Shown in pieces: positions 18,000 to 26,160 of a DNA stretch of 64,000 bases; positions within the stretch are counted from its first letter, which is position 1; every line of letters begins with the position of its first letter. The notes below the pieces were generated by a model that did not search any database, was not told the DNA's origin, and saw only the letters and a list, made by a program, of their open reading frames with translations. This stretch comes from Polyangiaceae bacterium (GTDB taxonomy: Bacteria > Myxococcota_A > Polyangia > Polyangiales > Polyangiaceae), in assembly GCA_029261965.1 (NCBI GenBank), contig JAJDAH010000188.1:25097-89096 (forward strand). Direction: 5' to 3'. The translations under genes were made by a program, and so were the position numbers.

Positions 18000-18716
18000 T
18001 CAGCGGGGCGCCAAATCGAAGATTTCGACGTCGACTCCCGCGGCGTAGTGGCAAAGCTCCGGAGGTCCGCCGAGCTCGATGCCCGCCGCTGGAAGCAATC
18101 CATCCTCGAACGCGTCCACCTCGGCGAGCTGCACCGGATAGGGTGGGTGGTGCACCTGGCCGCTGTACACACGGCCGCGGTGCACCGTGTGAAGCAGGTA
18201 CCTCTCGAACAAGAAGTGCTCGAGCGTCCCCGGCTCCGAAGCGCCGAGTAGCTCACCCGAGCGCCAAGTGACGTCGAGGCGAGCGTTCGGTTCGCTTCGC
18301 CGGCGGACCGTGTAGTGGATACCTGGCCCGTCTTGTCGAAGGGTCATGTCGGAGTAGTGGTACGGAAGCCCCCATACCGTGCGGGCGGTCGCCACGGCGA
18401 TGCGCGACGCGGCGTCCAGCGAGAAGAAGTAGACGCCCGGATCTCCGCCGTCGACGTGCACGTAACAACGCACGTTCGTTTCGAGAAACTCGAAGGCCAT
18501 CGCTTCCGGCACCCACGCCGGCCGCACGCCCTGCATCAGGAACGGCACGAGGCCGACATAGGTCTTGCCCTCGAACTCGTCGATCTCGAGCTCCCGAGGC
18601 ACGAGCGCGCGCACGAGCGAACTCGGAACCACCCAGTGGAAGAACGCGAGGTTGCGCCAGCGCTGGTAGCCCCGCGCCCGGCCAGCTGGCCGCCGTGTCG
18701 GACTCACTCGATCCAT
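18000..18716 (-). CDS. DUF2071 (YqjF-like) protein
   Basis: 238 aa. Conserved DUF2071 blocks: LAFFHWVVPSSLVRALVP near the N-terminus, GKTYVGLVPFLMQGVRP, FLETNVRCYVHVDG, and VYFFSLDAASRIAVATART with WGLPYHYSDM. The fold is related to acetoacetate decarboxylase-like proteins, but the catalytic function is unknown for the family. The gene is divergent from the next lipoprotein gene, with 23 bases between starts. Confidence 0.82.
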   Translation of the reverse strand: MDRVSPTRRPAGRARGYQRWRNLAFFHWVVPSSLVRALVPRELEIDEFEGKTYVGLVPFLMQGVRPAWVPEAMAFEFLETNVRCYVHVDGGDPGVYFFSLDAASRIAVATARTVWGLPYHYSDMTLRQDGPGIHYTVRRRSEPNARLDVTWRSGELLGASEPGTLEHFLFERYLLHTVHRGRVYSGQVHHPPYPVQLAEVDAFEDGLLPAAGIELGGPPELCHYAAGVDVEIFDLAPR

Positions 18717-18739
18717 GGCGCGCGTAGTATGCTCATTTC

Positions 18740-19801
18740 ATGACGAGGCTTCACGGCGGTTGTCTTTGGGTTTCGCTAGCTCTGCTGTTGGCCGGGTGCT
18801 CCGATGGTGCGGGCGGAGGCGTCGCGGACGGAACCGGCGGCTCCGGAGCTAGCGGCTCGGGCGGAACCGGCGGCTCCGGCGCTGGCGGAATGGGCACTGG
18901 CGGAATGGGCACTGGCGGAAGCCCTCCGGTGCCGGGCGCCGGTCCGACCATCGGCGGTTGTTCGGTTTTCCCCGCGGATAACCCGTGGAACGACGACGTC
19001 TCGAACGCGCCGGTTCACGCGAGATCCGACAACTTCATCGACAACATCGGTCGCGGGACGAATCTTCATCCGGACTTCGGCACCGAATACATGGGCGCGC
19101 CGAACGGGATCCCCTTCATCACGGTCGATGGCTCCCAAACGCGCGTGCCGGTCAGCTTCCTCTACGCCGACGAAAGCGACCCGGGTCCGTATCCCGTGCC
19201 GCCGGACGCGCCGATCGAAGGCGGTCCGAACGGAACCGGCGATCGCCACGTGCTCGTCGTCGAGACCGACGAGTGCAAGCTCTACGAGCTCTTCAACGCC
19301 ACACCGGAGAACAATGGCGCGAGCTGGTCCGCCGACTCCGGCGCGGTGTTCGATCTCGGGAGCAACGCGCTTCGTCCTGACCGCTGGACCAGTGCCGACG
19401 CGGCCGGCCTTCCCATCGCGCCCGGACTCATCCGGTACGACGAGGTCGTCACCGCGGGCGAGATCCACCACGCGCTTCGTTTCACCGTGCAGCGCAGCCA
19501 GTCGGGATACGTCAATCCCGCGACCCATGCCGCGAGCAGCAACAGCGATCCCGATCTGCCCCCGATGGGGCTGCGCGTACGCATGAAGTCAGGCTTCGAC
19601 TGCTCGGATTTCAGCTCCGAGATTCAGGTGGTCTGCACCGCGCTCAAGCGCTACGGCATGTTCGTCGCGGACAACGGCTCGAACTGGTTCGTGAGCGGCG
19701 CGCCGGACGAACGCTGGAGCGACGACAACCTCCGCGACCTGCGCCAAATCACCGGCGACGCCTTCGAGGTGGTCGATACGGGCCCCGTGATCCCCTACTG
19801 A
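18740..19801 (+). CDS. Conserved secreted lipoprotein (CSVFPADNPWN-type domain) with Gly linker
   Basis: 353 aa. Signal and lipobox LLAGC, then a GGTGG/GTGGMGTGG linker to about residue 65, then a well-structured domain of 280 residues starting GCSVFPADNPWNDDVSN. Strong blocks include LHPDFG, YADESDPGPYPVPPDAP, DRHVLVVETDECKLYEL, AGLPIAPGLIRYDEV, LPPMGLRVRMK, KRYGMFVADNGSNWFVSGAP and ERWSDDNL. I have the impression of a conserved family in soil bacteria, but know no activity. Conserved Asp/His/Asn clusters would suit a surface hydrolase or carbohydrate-binding domain; this is inference. Confidence 0.75.
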   Translation: MTRLHGGCLWVSLALLLAGCSDGAGGGVADGTGGSGASGSGGTGGSGAGGMGTGGMGTGGSPPVPGAGPTIGGCSVFPADNPWNDDVSNAPVHARSDNFIDNIGRGTNLHPDFGTEYMGAPNGIPFITVDGSQTRVPVSFLYADESDPGPYPVPPDAPIEGGPNGTGDRHVLVVETDECKLYELFNATPENNGASWSADSGAVFDLGSNALRPDRWTSADAAGLPIAPGLIRYDEVVTAGEIHHALRFTVQRSQSGYVNPATHAASSNSDPDLPPMGLRVRMKSGFDCSDFSSEIQVVCTALKRYGMFVADNGSNWFVSGAPDERWSDDNLRDLRQITGDAFEVVDTGPVIPY

Positions 19802-19868
19802 CGCCGTCTTTCTCGAAGCGTTCGAACCGATTTCTGGCGCCGCACGCTCTAGGGGTTAGGTTCGGCCC

Positions 19869-20240
19869 GTGGGCATTCTCATCCCCTGGTTGATCCTCGC
19901 CGCTTCGGTGTTCATCACCGCCAAGCTGCTACCGGGCTTCAAGGTCAAAGGCATCATCGACTCTCTCGTCGTCGCGGCGATCTTCGGCGTGCTCAACTGG
20001 CTGCTGGGTCTGATTCTGTTCACCTTCATCGGCTTCGTGACTCTAGGCGTCGGGTTCGCGTTTGCCTTCCTCACCCGCTGGCTCGTGCTCACCATCGTGC
20101 TGAAGTTCACCGACGCGCTGACCAGCCGGCTCGAAATCCGGAGCTTCGGCACCGCGGTCATCGCCGCGGCGATGATGAGCGGCCTCGGGACCCTGGGCGA
20201 GTACTTGGTGAAGTCGTTTCAACTGACCGGCGGCGGTTAG
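19869..20240 (+). CDS. Phage-holin-like small membrane protein (YvlD/Phage_holin_4_2 type)
   Basis: 123 aa, GTG start. Four predicted membrane helices: residues about 2-20 (GILIPWLILAASVFITAKLL), 30-50, 53-75 and 90-110. The motif LLPGFKVKGIIDSLVVAAIFGVLNW is characteristic of this family of bacterial inner-membrane proteins that are named after, but not proven to be, holins. No phage genes are present around it. Its stop overlaps the stop of the converging CreD-like gene by 4 bases. Confidence 0.82.
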   Translation: MGILIPWLILAASVFITAKLLPGFKVKGIIDSLVVAAIFGVLNWLLGLILFTFIGFVTLGVGFAFAFLTRWLVLTIVLKFTDALTSRLEIRSFGTAVIAAAMMSGLGTLGEYLVKSFQLTGGG

Positions 20241-21658
20241 CCGGCGGCCACCGGGGTCGCGTCGACCTCTTGCTCCGCCGCGCAGCGATACGGGGTCGGG
20301 CACACGCCGCGGGGGTTCTGGGGTTTGTCGCTCGACCAGCGGTTACGCCCGGTGATCTGCATCATCACGAACAGCGTCAGAATGGCTCCCACGGTGATCG
20401 CGAGCCCGGTGAATCCCGTCCAGAAGAACGTGAACGAAAACAGCACGAGGTAGACCAGCTGCGAGAGGCCGATCTCGAGCAGGGCGAACTTCCACCCGGT
20501 GAAGAGGCGGGAGTAGCTCACCACGAGCGCGACAGAAACCGCCGACGCAATCGAAAACGACGGCAGCACGGCGAGATGGTCGACCAAGTACGCGAACAAG
20601 AGGTTGAACGCGAAGAACGCGCAACCGATGAAGAAGTAGTTGAGCGGGTGGATGTCGATGCGCCGGTGGGCCGTCAACACCGCGACGACGAAGAAAAAGA
20701 ACAGCAGGCTGACCGGCGCGAAGAAGGTGATCTTCGCGACGAGCGGTCCCGGATTGAGCTTCTGAGGCAGCTCGACACCGATAGGCGCACTCGAGACGAG
20801 CGACTTGAACGCCCACGTGCCGTTCCATTTCTCACCCCTCGTGTCGTGGCTCGTGGGCGAAATCGTTCCCGCGGGGAAGTCCACATCGCTGAACGACGTG
20901 GCCATCGAGAGGTTGAAATTCTTGACCTGACCGGTGCCTTCAGTCGGTTCGTAGCGCCAGCTCGAAGTGCCGTGCGAGTGATAGCCGACCGTGACCTCGC
21001 GTTTCTCTCCTGGAGCGAGCTTGCCGGACCATTTGACGACACCGCCTTCGACCACGGCGTCGATGCTTTTGCCCGCGTCGGTGACCTCGAGGCCGTCGTA
21101 GAGCACGTTCGACGATTCGAGCGGAAGCTCGAACTCGACGTCGATGCTCTTTTCGAAGGGATTTTTCACCGAGTACCGCGCTGCAAAGTCCACCGCGTAG
21201 GTCGGAAACCAGACGAGCCCTTTCTTTCGATGCTCGAGTTCGAGCTCGACGTTCACGTCGGACGACAGGAGCGACAGGTCGTGTCTACCCGGCGACGGCC
21301 CCGCGCGCGGCCGGGCGACCGCTTCGGGTTGCGCTACTTCGGCCGTGACGACCGAGCTGGCCGTCTCGTCGAGCACGCCCTCGTCGCTGGTGGTCCTGGC
21401 CCCGCTTGGTTCCGCAGCCGGGGGCCCCACGGCCTCTTTTGGGTCAGCCACGTCGCGAACGGGGGGCCATGGATCGGCGTAGGTCGCGCGAAGAGGCCGC
21501 TGAACCATCGGCGGGCCCCACAGCGCATGCACCTCGTCGGAAAGGTAGCCGCCACGCTCCCCGCTTCTTTCGACGACAGTCGTGCCGAGCACCATCCACG
21601 CCAGGGCGCAGCCCAGCCAGACCACCCCAATCGCCATGAACCGCCGCAGATTGCCCAT
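20237..21658 (-). CDS. creD: CreD-like inner-membrane protein
   Basis: 473 aa. An N-terminal membrane helix, a Pro/Ala-rich spacer, a large periplasmic beta-rich domain (about 120-310) and a block of six C-terminal helices. Family blocks are DIHPLNYFFIGCAFFAFNLL, LVVSYSRLF and the LVLFSFTFFWTGFTGLAITVG pattern. CreD is known as an inner-membrane protein of the CreBC regulon linked to envelope stress and beta-lactam response; no creBC genes are visible here. The C-terminus extends as a soluble tail after the last helix. Confidence 0.8.
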   Translation of the reverse strand: MGNLRRFMAIGVVWLGCALAWMVLGTTVVERSGERGGYLSDEVHALWGPPMVQRPLRATYADPWPPVRDVADPKEAVGPPAAEPSGARTTSDEGVLDETASSVVTAEVAQPEAVARPRAGPSPGRHDLSLLSSDVNVELELEHRKKGLVWFPTYAVDFAARYSVKNPFEKSIDVEFELPLESSNVLYDGLEVTDAGKSIDAVVEGGVVKWSGKLAPGEKREVTVGYHSHGTSSWRYEPTEGTGQVKNFNLSMATSFSDVDFPAGTISPTSHDTRGEKWNGTWAFKSLVSSAPIGVELPQKLNPGPLVAKITFFAPVSLLFFFFVVAVLTAHRRIDIHPLNYFFIGCAFFAFNLLFAYLVDHLAVLPSFSIASAVSVALVVSYSRLFTGWKFALLEIGLSQLVYLVLFSFTFFWTGFTGLAITVGAILTLFVMMQITGRNRWSSDKPQNPRGVCPTPYRCAAEQEVDATPVAAG

Positions 21659-21694
21659 GCGCCCCTCAACGCGCCCACGGGCTCGTCCATTCCG

Positions 21695-23116
21695 TCAGCG
21701 CCTGGCTCGGCGGCGACGCCACGCTCGAAGCGCAAACCCCGAAACCAAAAGCCAGAACACGGAGCTCGGACTCGACGTCCACCCCAAAGTGCACGTGCCG
21801 CCGCGTGCGGCGAAGCGCCCGCCCATCGAAGCGTCGATCGCTCCGGCATCGAGAACCGAGGCATCAGCGGCGTCGCTGGCATCCGGCCCGGCATCATCGT
21901 CGCGGAAGCAACCGTTGATGCCCAAAGGCGCGCATAGAAAACGGAACCGCTCCGGGCACTCGGTCGACGCGATCGTCGTCGGGTCGCAGTCGGGCGACGG
22001 AGCGAGGTTTTCAGCCGGCCGCAAAAGCGAAAGAAACGGCGCCGGGGCAGCCAGGGTGAACCTCGCGTCGGGCGCGATGCCGAGAATCGTGCCGAGGGTG
22101 AACGCTCGGTTGAGGCACGCGTACACACCTTCGTTCGTCCAGGTCACGCAGGTGACTGGAGAATCGTAGATTCGTTCGAAGGAGAAATTCCGGGTCGAGG
22201 AACGCCAAAGACCGATTCTCGAGTCGTCGAAAGGATCGGCGGGATTGGGGGGTCGGGAAAAACCCACGAGCACCTCCGTGCCGTCGGGAGAAAGCGCGAA
22301 CCCGAGCATCCGCGCTTCGCCTGCGAAAACGAGCGTCCAGGATTCCCCGCCATCGGCCGTGTGAAACAAGCGATCGACCGATGGCCCATCGGTTCGCACG
22401 AACAGGACGTCGGGATCGGTCGGGTGCACCGCGGCGATGAACGGTCGATTGTCGGGATCGGTCATCGGGATCGCCAACTCTTCGAAGGTCCGGCCGCGAT
22501 CGCGCGACCGAAGCAGCACGCCGGTGAGCGATGCCTCCGCCGGTACGAGCCCACTCACGTAGAGCCGATCGGTGTCGGAGGGCGAGGGATCGAGGGTGAA
22601 AGCGGCGAGATCTGGTCGTAGATCTCGGCCGAGCGGCGCGAACGAAGCGGCGTTGTCGGTCGATTCGAAGACTCGATTGAGCGATTGCCCGGGACTATTC
22701 GCGACCGGCGAGGACGCGAGCAACACGACCCTCGTCGGGTCGCTCTTGTCCACTGACAGGTCCGCGACCGAGAAACCGACCAGCTGGGGTTGGGGCGGCC
22801 AAGTGCATCCGGTGGCGGACGTGGTCAAGCCCTCGAACAGCCCCGCGAGAAAACGACCGCCGGCGGTGATTCCCACCGACGGATCTTGAATGACGTCGCC
22901 GGAATATCCGATCGCCGCTTCGCAAAGGAAACCCCAGCTCGCCCCCCGATCGAAGCTCACGAGAAAACCGAAGGTCGCACGGAGTAGGAGCCGGCTGGGA
23001 TCGGACGGGTCCTCGACCAACTGCTGCGCCTCGGGAAAGCGGCCATTGCCGCGCGCCGGCCCCGACGCGAGCGACAACGCGAGAAAACAAGCGCCGAGCA
23101 ATCCGCGACCGCGCAT
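21695..23116 (-). CDS. Secreted beta-propeller protein with MYXO-CTERM-like tail
   Basis: 473 aa from ATG 23116, which gives a clean signal peptide (MRGRGLLGACFLALSLASG); nine more codons are open upstream. The body has BNR/Asp-box-like blades of a sialidase/photosystem-assembly type, such as DRGASWGFL, SRDRGRTFEEL and TADGGESWTLV. The last 30 residues are Cys (in GGTCTLGW), a hydrophobic helix SSVFWLLVSGFALRAW and RRRRARR. This Cys-helix-Arg arrangement is the MYXO-CTERM sorting signal, known to direct cleavage by myxosortase and surface anchoring. Acidic DAGPDASDAADASVLDAG precedes the tail. Confidence 0.8.
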   Translation of the reverse strand: MRGRGLLGACFLALSLASGPARGNGRFPEAQQLVEDPSDPSRLLLRATFGFLVSFDRGASWGFLCEAAIGYSGDVIQDPSVGITAGGRFLAGLFEGLTTSATGCTWPPQPQLVGFSVADLSVDKSDPTRVVLLASSPVANSPGQSLNRVFESTDNAASFAPLGRDLRPDLAAFTLDPSPSDTDRLYVSGLVPAEASLTGVLLRSRDRGRTFEELAIPMTDPDNRPFIAAVHPTDPDVLFVRTDGPSVDRLFHTADGGESWTLVFAGEARMLGFALSPDGTEVLVGFSRPPNPADPFDDSRIGLWRSSTRNFSFERIYDSPVTCVTWTNEGVYACLNRAFTLGTILGIAPDARFTLAAPAPFLSLLRPAENLAPSPDCDPTTIASTECPERFRFLCAPLGINGCFRDDDAGPDASDAADASVLDAGAIDASMGGRFAARGGTCTLGWTSSPSSVFWLLVSGFALRAWRRRRARR

Positions 23117-23195
23117 CGGGAGATCATGGCACACGAGCGCCACCTCACGGGGGCCCGCGCCGGGGGCGACAGCCTGTTAGACTCACCGCGCGAAC

Positions 23196-24389
23196 ATGCC
23201 GAGACTCGACAATCTTTCCTCTTGGGTTTTTCTTTTTGCCCTCAGCGCCTGCTCGAGCTCGACCAGCTCCGACGGCGGCGGGGCGGACAGCGGCAGTGGC
23301 GGGGGCGGCGGGAGCGGCGGTGCCGCGACCGGCGATGCGGCGCCGGATGCTCCGGCGCCCGCGCCACGAATGGCCATCACGACCGACTGGCTGAGTGGCT
23401 CGCTCAGCCTGCTCGACTACGACGCTCTGGTCGCCGGGGCGACGACCCGCGACGAAGCACTGATCGAGACCATCGATCTCGCGAGCGACCCGCCCGGACC
23501 GTTGCAGGTCGAAGTGACCCCAGACGGAAAACGAGCCTTGGTCGCCGTCGGCGGCGGGTTCTTCGACGGTGTAGCGGGTCTCATCATCGGGGTCATGAGC
23601 GTGCCGCCAGGGGACGGGGGCTTGTTGGTCATCGATCTCGAAACCCGAGCCGTCGAAGCTCGGCTCAGCCCGATGCACACGCCAATGGGAATCGCGATCA
23701 GCCCCGACAGCTCGACCGCCTACACCGCCAACTATGGCCCGAATCCCAGCGGTACCACCCTCAGCGTCATCGACCTCGACACGCTGCAAGTGGTGGCCGA
23801 CATCGATGTCGGCCCGTTTCCCGAGCAAGTCTCGCTCAACGAGGACGGCACCCTCGGCGCGATCAACACCGCGGGAGACGGGGCAATTCGTGTGTTTCAG
23901 ACCTCCGATGTCGCCGGAACGCTCTCGGCGCCGCTCGTCGTCTCCGAGGATCCGTCGGACGTGACCTTCGTACCGGGGACGAACAAGCTCGTCGTCGGCA
24001 ACTCGCGCATGCCCTCGGCTTGGTCGATCGTCGACGTGAGCGATCCGGCCAACCCCGTCATCGACGAAACCGCGCCCGAGCCCGGCGGGGTCGCGTACGC
24101 GGCGACGTGGATCCCCGGCTCCACCGACGTGCTCATCCCTCTGACGACGTTCGCGACCATAGATTTCTATCGCCTGAGCGTGGGTGGAGGCACACCGAGC
24201 TTCGACAGCTTCAAGGTCGACGGCACGGGATTCCCCATCGGCGTCGCGGTCGCTCCCGACGGCACCACGGCTCTGCTCGGCCTCCCCGGCGACAACCAAC
24301 TGATGGTCGTCGACCTCGTCGCCAAAACCGGGCGTACGATCGACTGGTTGTCCGAAGCCGGTCCCACCTACGTCGCGATCACGCCCTGA
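23196..24389 (+). CDS. Lipoprotein with YncE-like seven-bladed propeller
   Basis: 397 aa. Lipobox ALSAC, a short Gly/Ser linker (GGGADSGSGGGGGSGG), then repeated units with VTPDGKRALVAV, ISPDSSTAYTAN, SLNEDGTLGAIN and VAPDGTTALLGL. These 'PDG..A' turns are the marks of YncE/SMP-30/lactonase-like propellers. No catalytic residue set is evident. Divergent from the MYXO-CTERM propeller gene (80 bases between starts), so the two propellers may share control. Confidence 0.75.
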   Translation: MPRLDNLSSWVFLFALSACSSSTSSDGGGADSGSGGGGGSGGAATGDAAPDAPAPAPRMAITTDWLSGSLSLLDYDALVAGATTRDEALIETIDLASDPPGPLQVEVTPDGKRALVAVGGGFFDGVAGLIIGVMSVPPGDGGLLVIDLETRAVEARLSPMHTPMGIAISPDSSTAYTANYGPNPSGTTLSVIDLDTLQVVADIDVGPFPEQVSLNEDGTLGAINTAGDGAIRVFQTSDVAGTLSAPLVVSEDPSDVTFVPGTNKLVVGNSRMPSAWSIVDVSDPANPVIDETAPEPGGVAYAATWIPGSTDVLIPLTTFATIDFYRLSVGGGTPSFDSFKVDGTGFPIGVAVAPDGTTALLGLPGDNQLMVVDLVAKTGRTIDWLSEAGPTYVAITP

Positions 24390-24406
24390 CCGGCGGCGCG
24401 GAGGTC

Positions 24407-25921
24407 TCAGGCGAGGAAGAACCTCGCCGCGGGGTTGTCGGTCTGGTCGACGTACGGGAAGCCGATCGCGTTGAGGATCTTCACCAGGTCGCCCCGTTCG
24501 CTCTGCGGAACCTCGAGCCCACACAGCACCTGGCCGAACGCCGCTCCATGGCTTCGGTAGTGAAATAGCGAAATGTTCCAGCGGCCACCGAGGTCGGTCA
24601 AAAACTGCATCAATGCCCCCGGACGTTCGGGAAACTCGAAGGTGTAGAGAACTTCGTTCTCGACGAGGGGGGTGCGGCCACCGACAGTGTGGCGAATGTG
24701 AGTCTTGGCGAGATCGTTGTCGCTCAGGTCGACGGACCGGTATCCCGCCTTTTCGAGATCGGCCAGGATCGATCGCGCCTCCGCGCGGTCGGCGACGTGC
24801 ACCCCAACGAAGATGTAGGCATCGTCCCGCGCCGACAATCGATAGTTGAACTCGGTCACGCCACGGTCGCCGATGATGTTGCAGAACTCGAGAAACGCCC
24901 CCTGGCGCTCGGGAATCGTCACGCAAAACAGCGCTTCCCGATACTCGCCGGCGTCGACGCGTTCGGTGATGTAGCGAAGCCGAGTGAAGTTGAGGTTGGC
25001 TCCCGACGCGATCGCCACCGCCGAGCCCGGGGGTACCTGGCCCGCGCGGCTGGCGCGTTTGAGCCCCGCGATGCCCAGAGCCCCCGAAGGCTCGAGCACC
25101 GAGCGCGTGTCTTCGAAGCCGTCCTGGATCGCCGCGCAGATCTCGTCGATGCTCACCGCGACGACACCATCGAGGTGCTCTCGACACAGCGAAAACGTGT
25201 GCTCGCCGACCTGCTTGACCGCGACGCCGTCGGCGAAGATCCCCACGTGATCGAGCACGACGCGCTCGCCGGCATCGAGGGACCGCCGCATCGCGTCCGA
25301 GTCGTCGGGCTCGACGCCGAACACTTTCACGTCCGAGCGCAGCTCCTTCACCACGGCGGCGACGCCGGCGGCGAGGCCGCCGCCTCCAATGGGCACGAAG
25401 ATGCTGCGCAAGTCTCTCGGCGCCTGCTGGAGGATCTCGAGACCGACCGTGGCCTGGCCGGCGATGACGTCGAGGTCGTCGTACGGAGGGATGTAAACCA
25501 TGCCCGACGACTCGACGAGCGCTTTGCAGTGCTCCGCGGCGTCCGAGTAGCTATCGCCGTGCAGGTCGACCTTCGCGCCGAAGCGGCGAACGGCGTCGAC
25601 CTTGATCGACGGCGTGGTGCGCGGCATCACGATCCGGCAGCGCACCCCGAGCTTTTTTGCGCCGAACGCCACGCCTTGGGCGTGGTTGCCGGCAGACGCG
25701 GTGATGACCCCACCCTGTAGGTTTTCCGCACCGAGGCCGGCCATCTTGTTGTAGGCCCCGCGGAGCTTGAAGCTGAAGACCGGGGTCAGATCCTCGCGCT
25801 TGAGGTGCACGGGAAACGACAGGCGCCGGGACAGATTGGGGGCCGGATCGAGCGGCGTGACTCCCGCCAACACGTCGGCGACACGAGCGTTGAGCGCGCG
25901 TTTGAGAAGATCGGTCGCCAC
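24407..25921 (-). CDS. ilvA: Threonine ammonia-lyase, biosynthetic
   Basis: 504 aa from GTG 25921 (MATDLLKRALNARVADVLAG); the open frame upstream is basic and unlike the family. Deaminates threonine to 2-oxobutyrate for isoleucine synthesis. PLP lysine K52 in FSFKLRGAYNKM, substrate loop ASAGNHAQGV, Gly-rich PIGGGGLAAG. Two ACT-like regulatory repeats follow after about residue 325 (LFCVTIPERQGAFLEFCN and LYTFEFPERPGALMQFL), so isoleucine/valine allosteric control is expected, as in E. coli IlvA (514 aa). Confidence 0.94.
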   Translation of the reverse strand: MATDLLKRALNARVADVLAGVTPLDPAPNLSRRLSFPVHLKREDLTPVFSFKLRGAYNKMAGLGAENLQGGVITASAGNHAQGVAFGAKKLGVRCRIVMPRTTPSIKVDAVRRFGAKVDLHGDSYSDAAEHCKALVESSGMVYIPPYDDLDVIAGQATVGLEILQQAPRDLRSIFVPIGGGGLAAGVAAVVKELRSDVKVFGVEPDDSDAMRRSLDAGERVVLDHVGIFADGVAVKQVGEHTFSLCREHLDGVVAVSIDEICAAIQDGFEDTRSVLEPSGALGIAGLKRASRAGQVPPGSAVAIASGANLNFTRLRYITERVDAGEYREALFCVTIPERQGAFLEFCNIIGDRGVTEFNYRLSARDDAYIFVGVHVADRAEARSILADLEKAGYRSVDLSDNDLAKTHIRHTVGGRTPLVENEVLYTFEFPERPGALMQFLTDLGGRWNISLFHYRSHGAAFGQVLCGLEVPQSERGDLVKILNAIGFPYVDQTDNPAARFFLA

Positions 25922-26160
25922 AGCCGCCCCCGTTCTAGCAGTGGGGCGCCAGCAACGACGTTCGGCGAGCGGCACCCACTGATTAGTGCATTTGCTCCAC
26001 TCCCAACTTACGGAAATTAGCCTGTAATTCAAGGGGCTTGTGCAACGAAGGCGGCCGTGGAACCCTCCCGGCGCAGTCTTTCCTATGGCGCGCCCGACGA
26101 TTCTGGCGCCGCGCCCGCAGACCAATCTCACGGCACGCTCAGCGTCGCCTTCCAAACCAC
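25922..26160. promoter_or_regulatory. Divergent ilvA / RNase E/G regulatory region with long leader
   Basis: About 240 bases without a gene. The middle (25977-26040) is clearly AT-richer than its surroundings and carries TTGCTC (25992-25997) and TGTAATTC, a plausible place for a rightward promoter. That would leave a leader of some 120 bases before the RNase gene, with an inverted repeat GGCGCG (26087-26092) / CGCGCC (26110-26115). RNase E genes elsewhere are autoregulated through their leader; here that is only an analogy. Confidence 0.35.

Noticed and set aside
19869..20240. Prophage signal from the holin-like gene
   Set aside because: This family is widespread in bacterial chromosomes, and no lysis, capsid or integrase gene is near.
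23145..25187. A 680-codon minus-strand frame opposite the YncE-like lipoprotein gene and across part of ilvA
   Set aside because: The real genes on each strand explain the coding bias; the product is Arg-rich with no domain.
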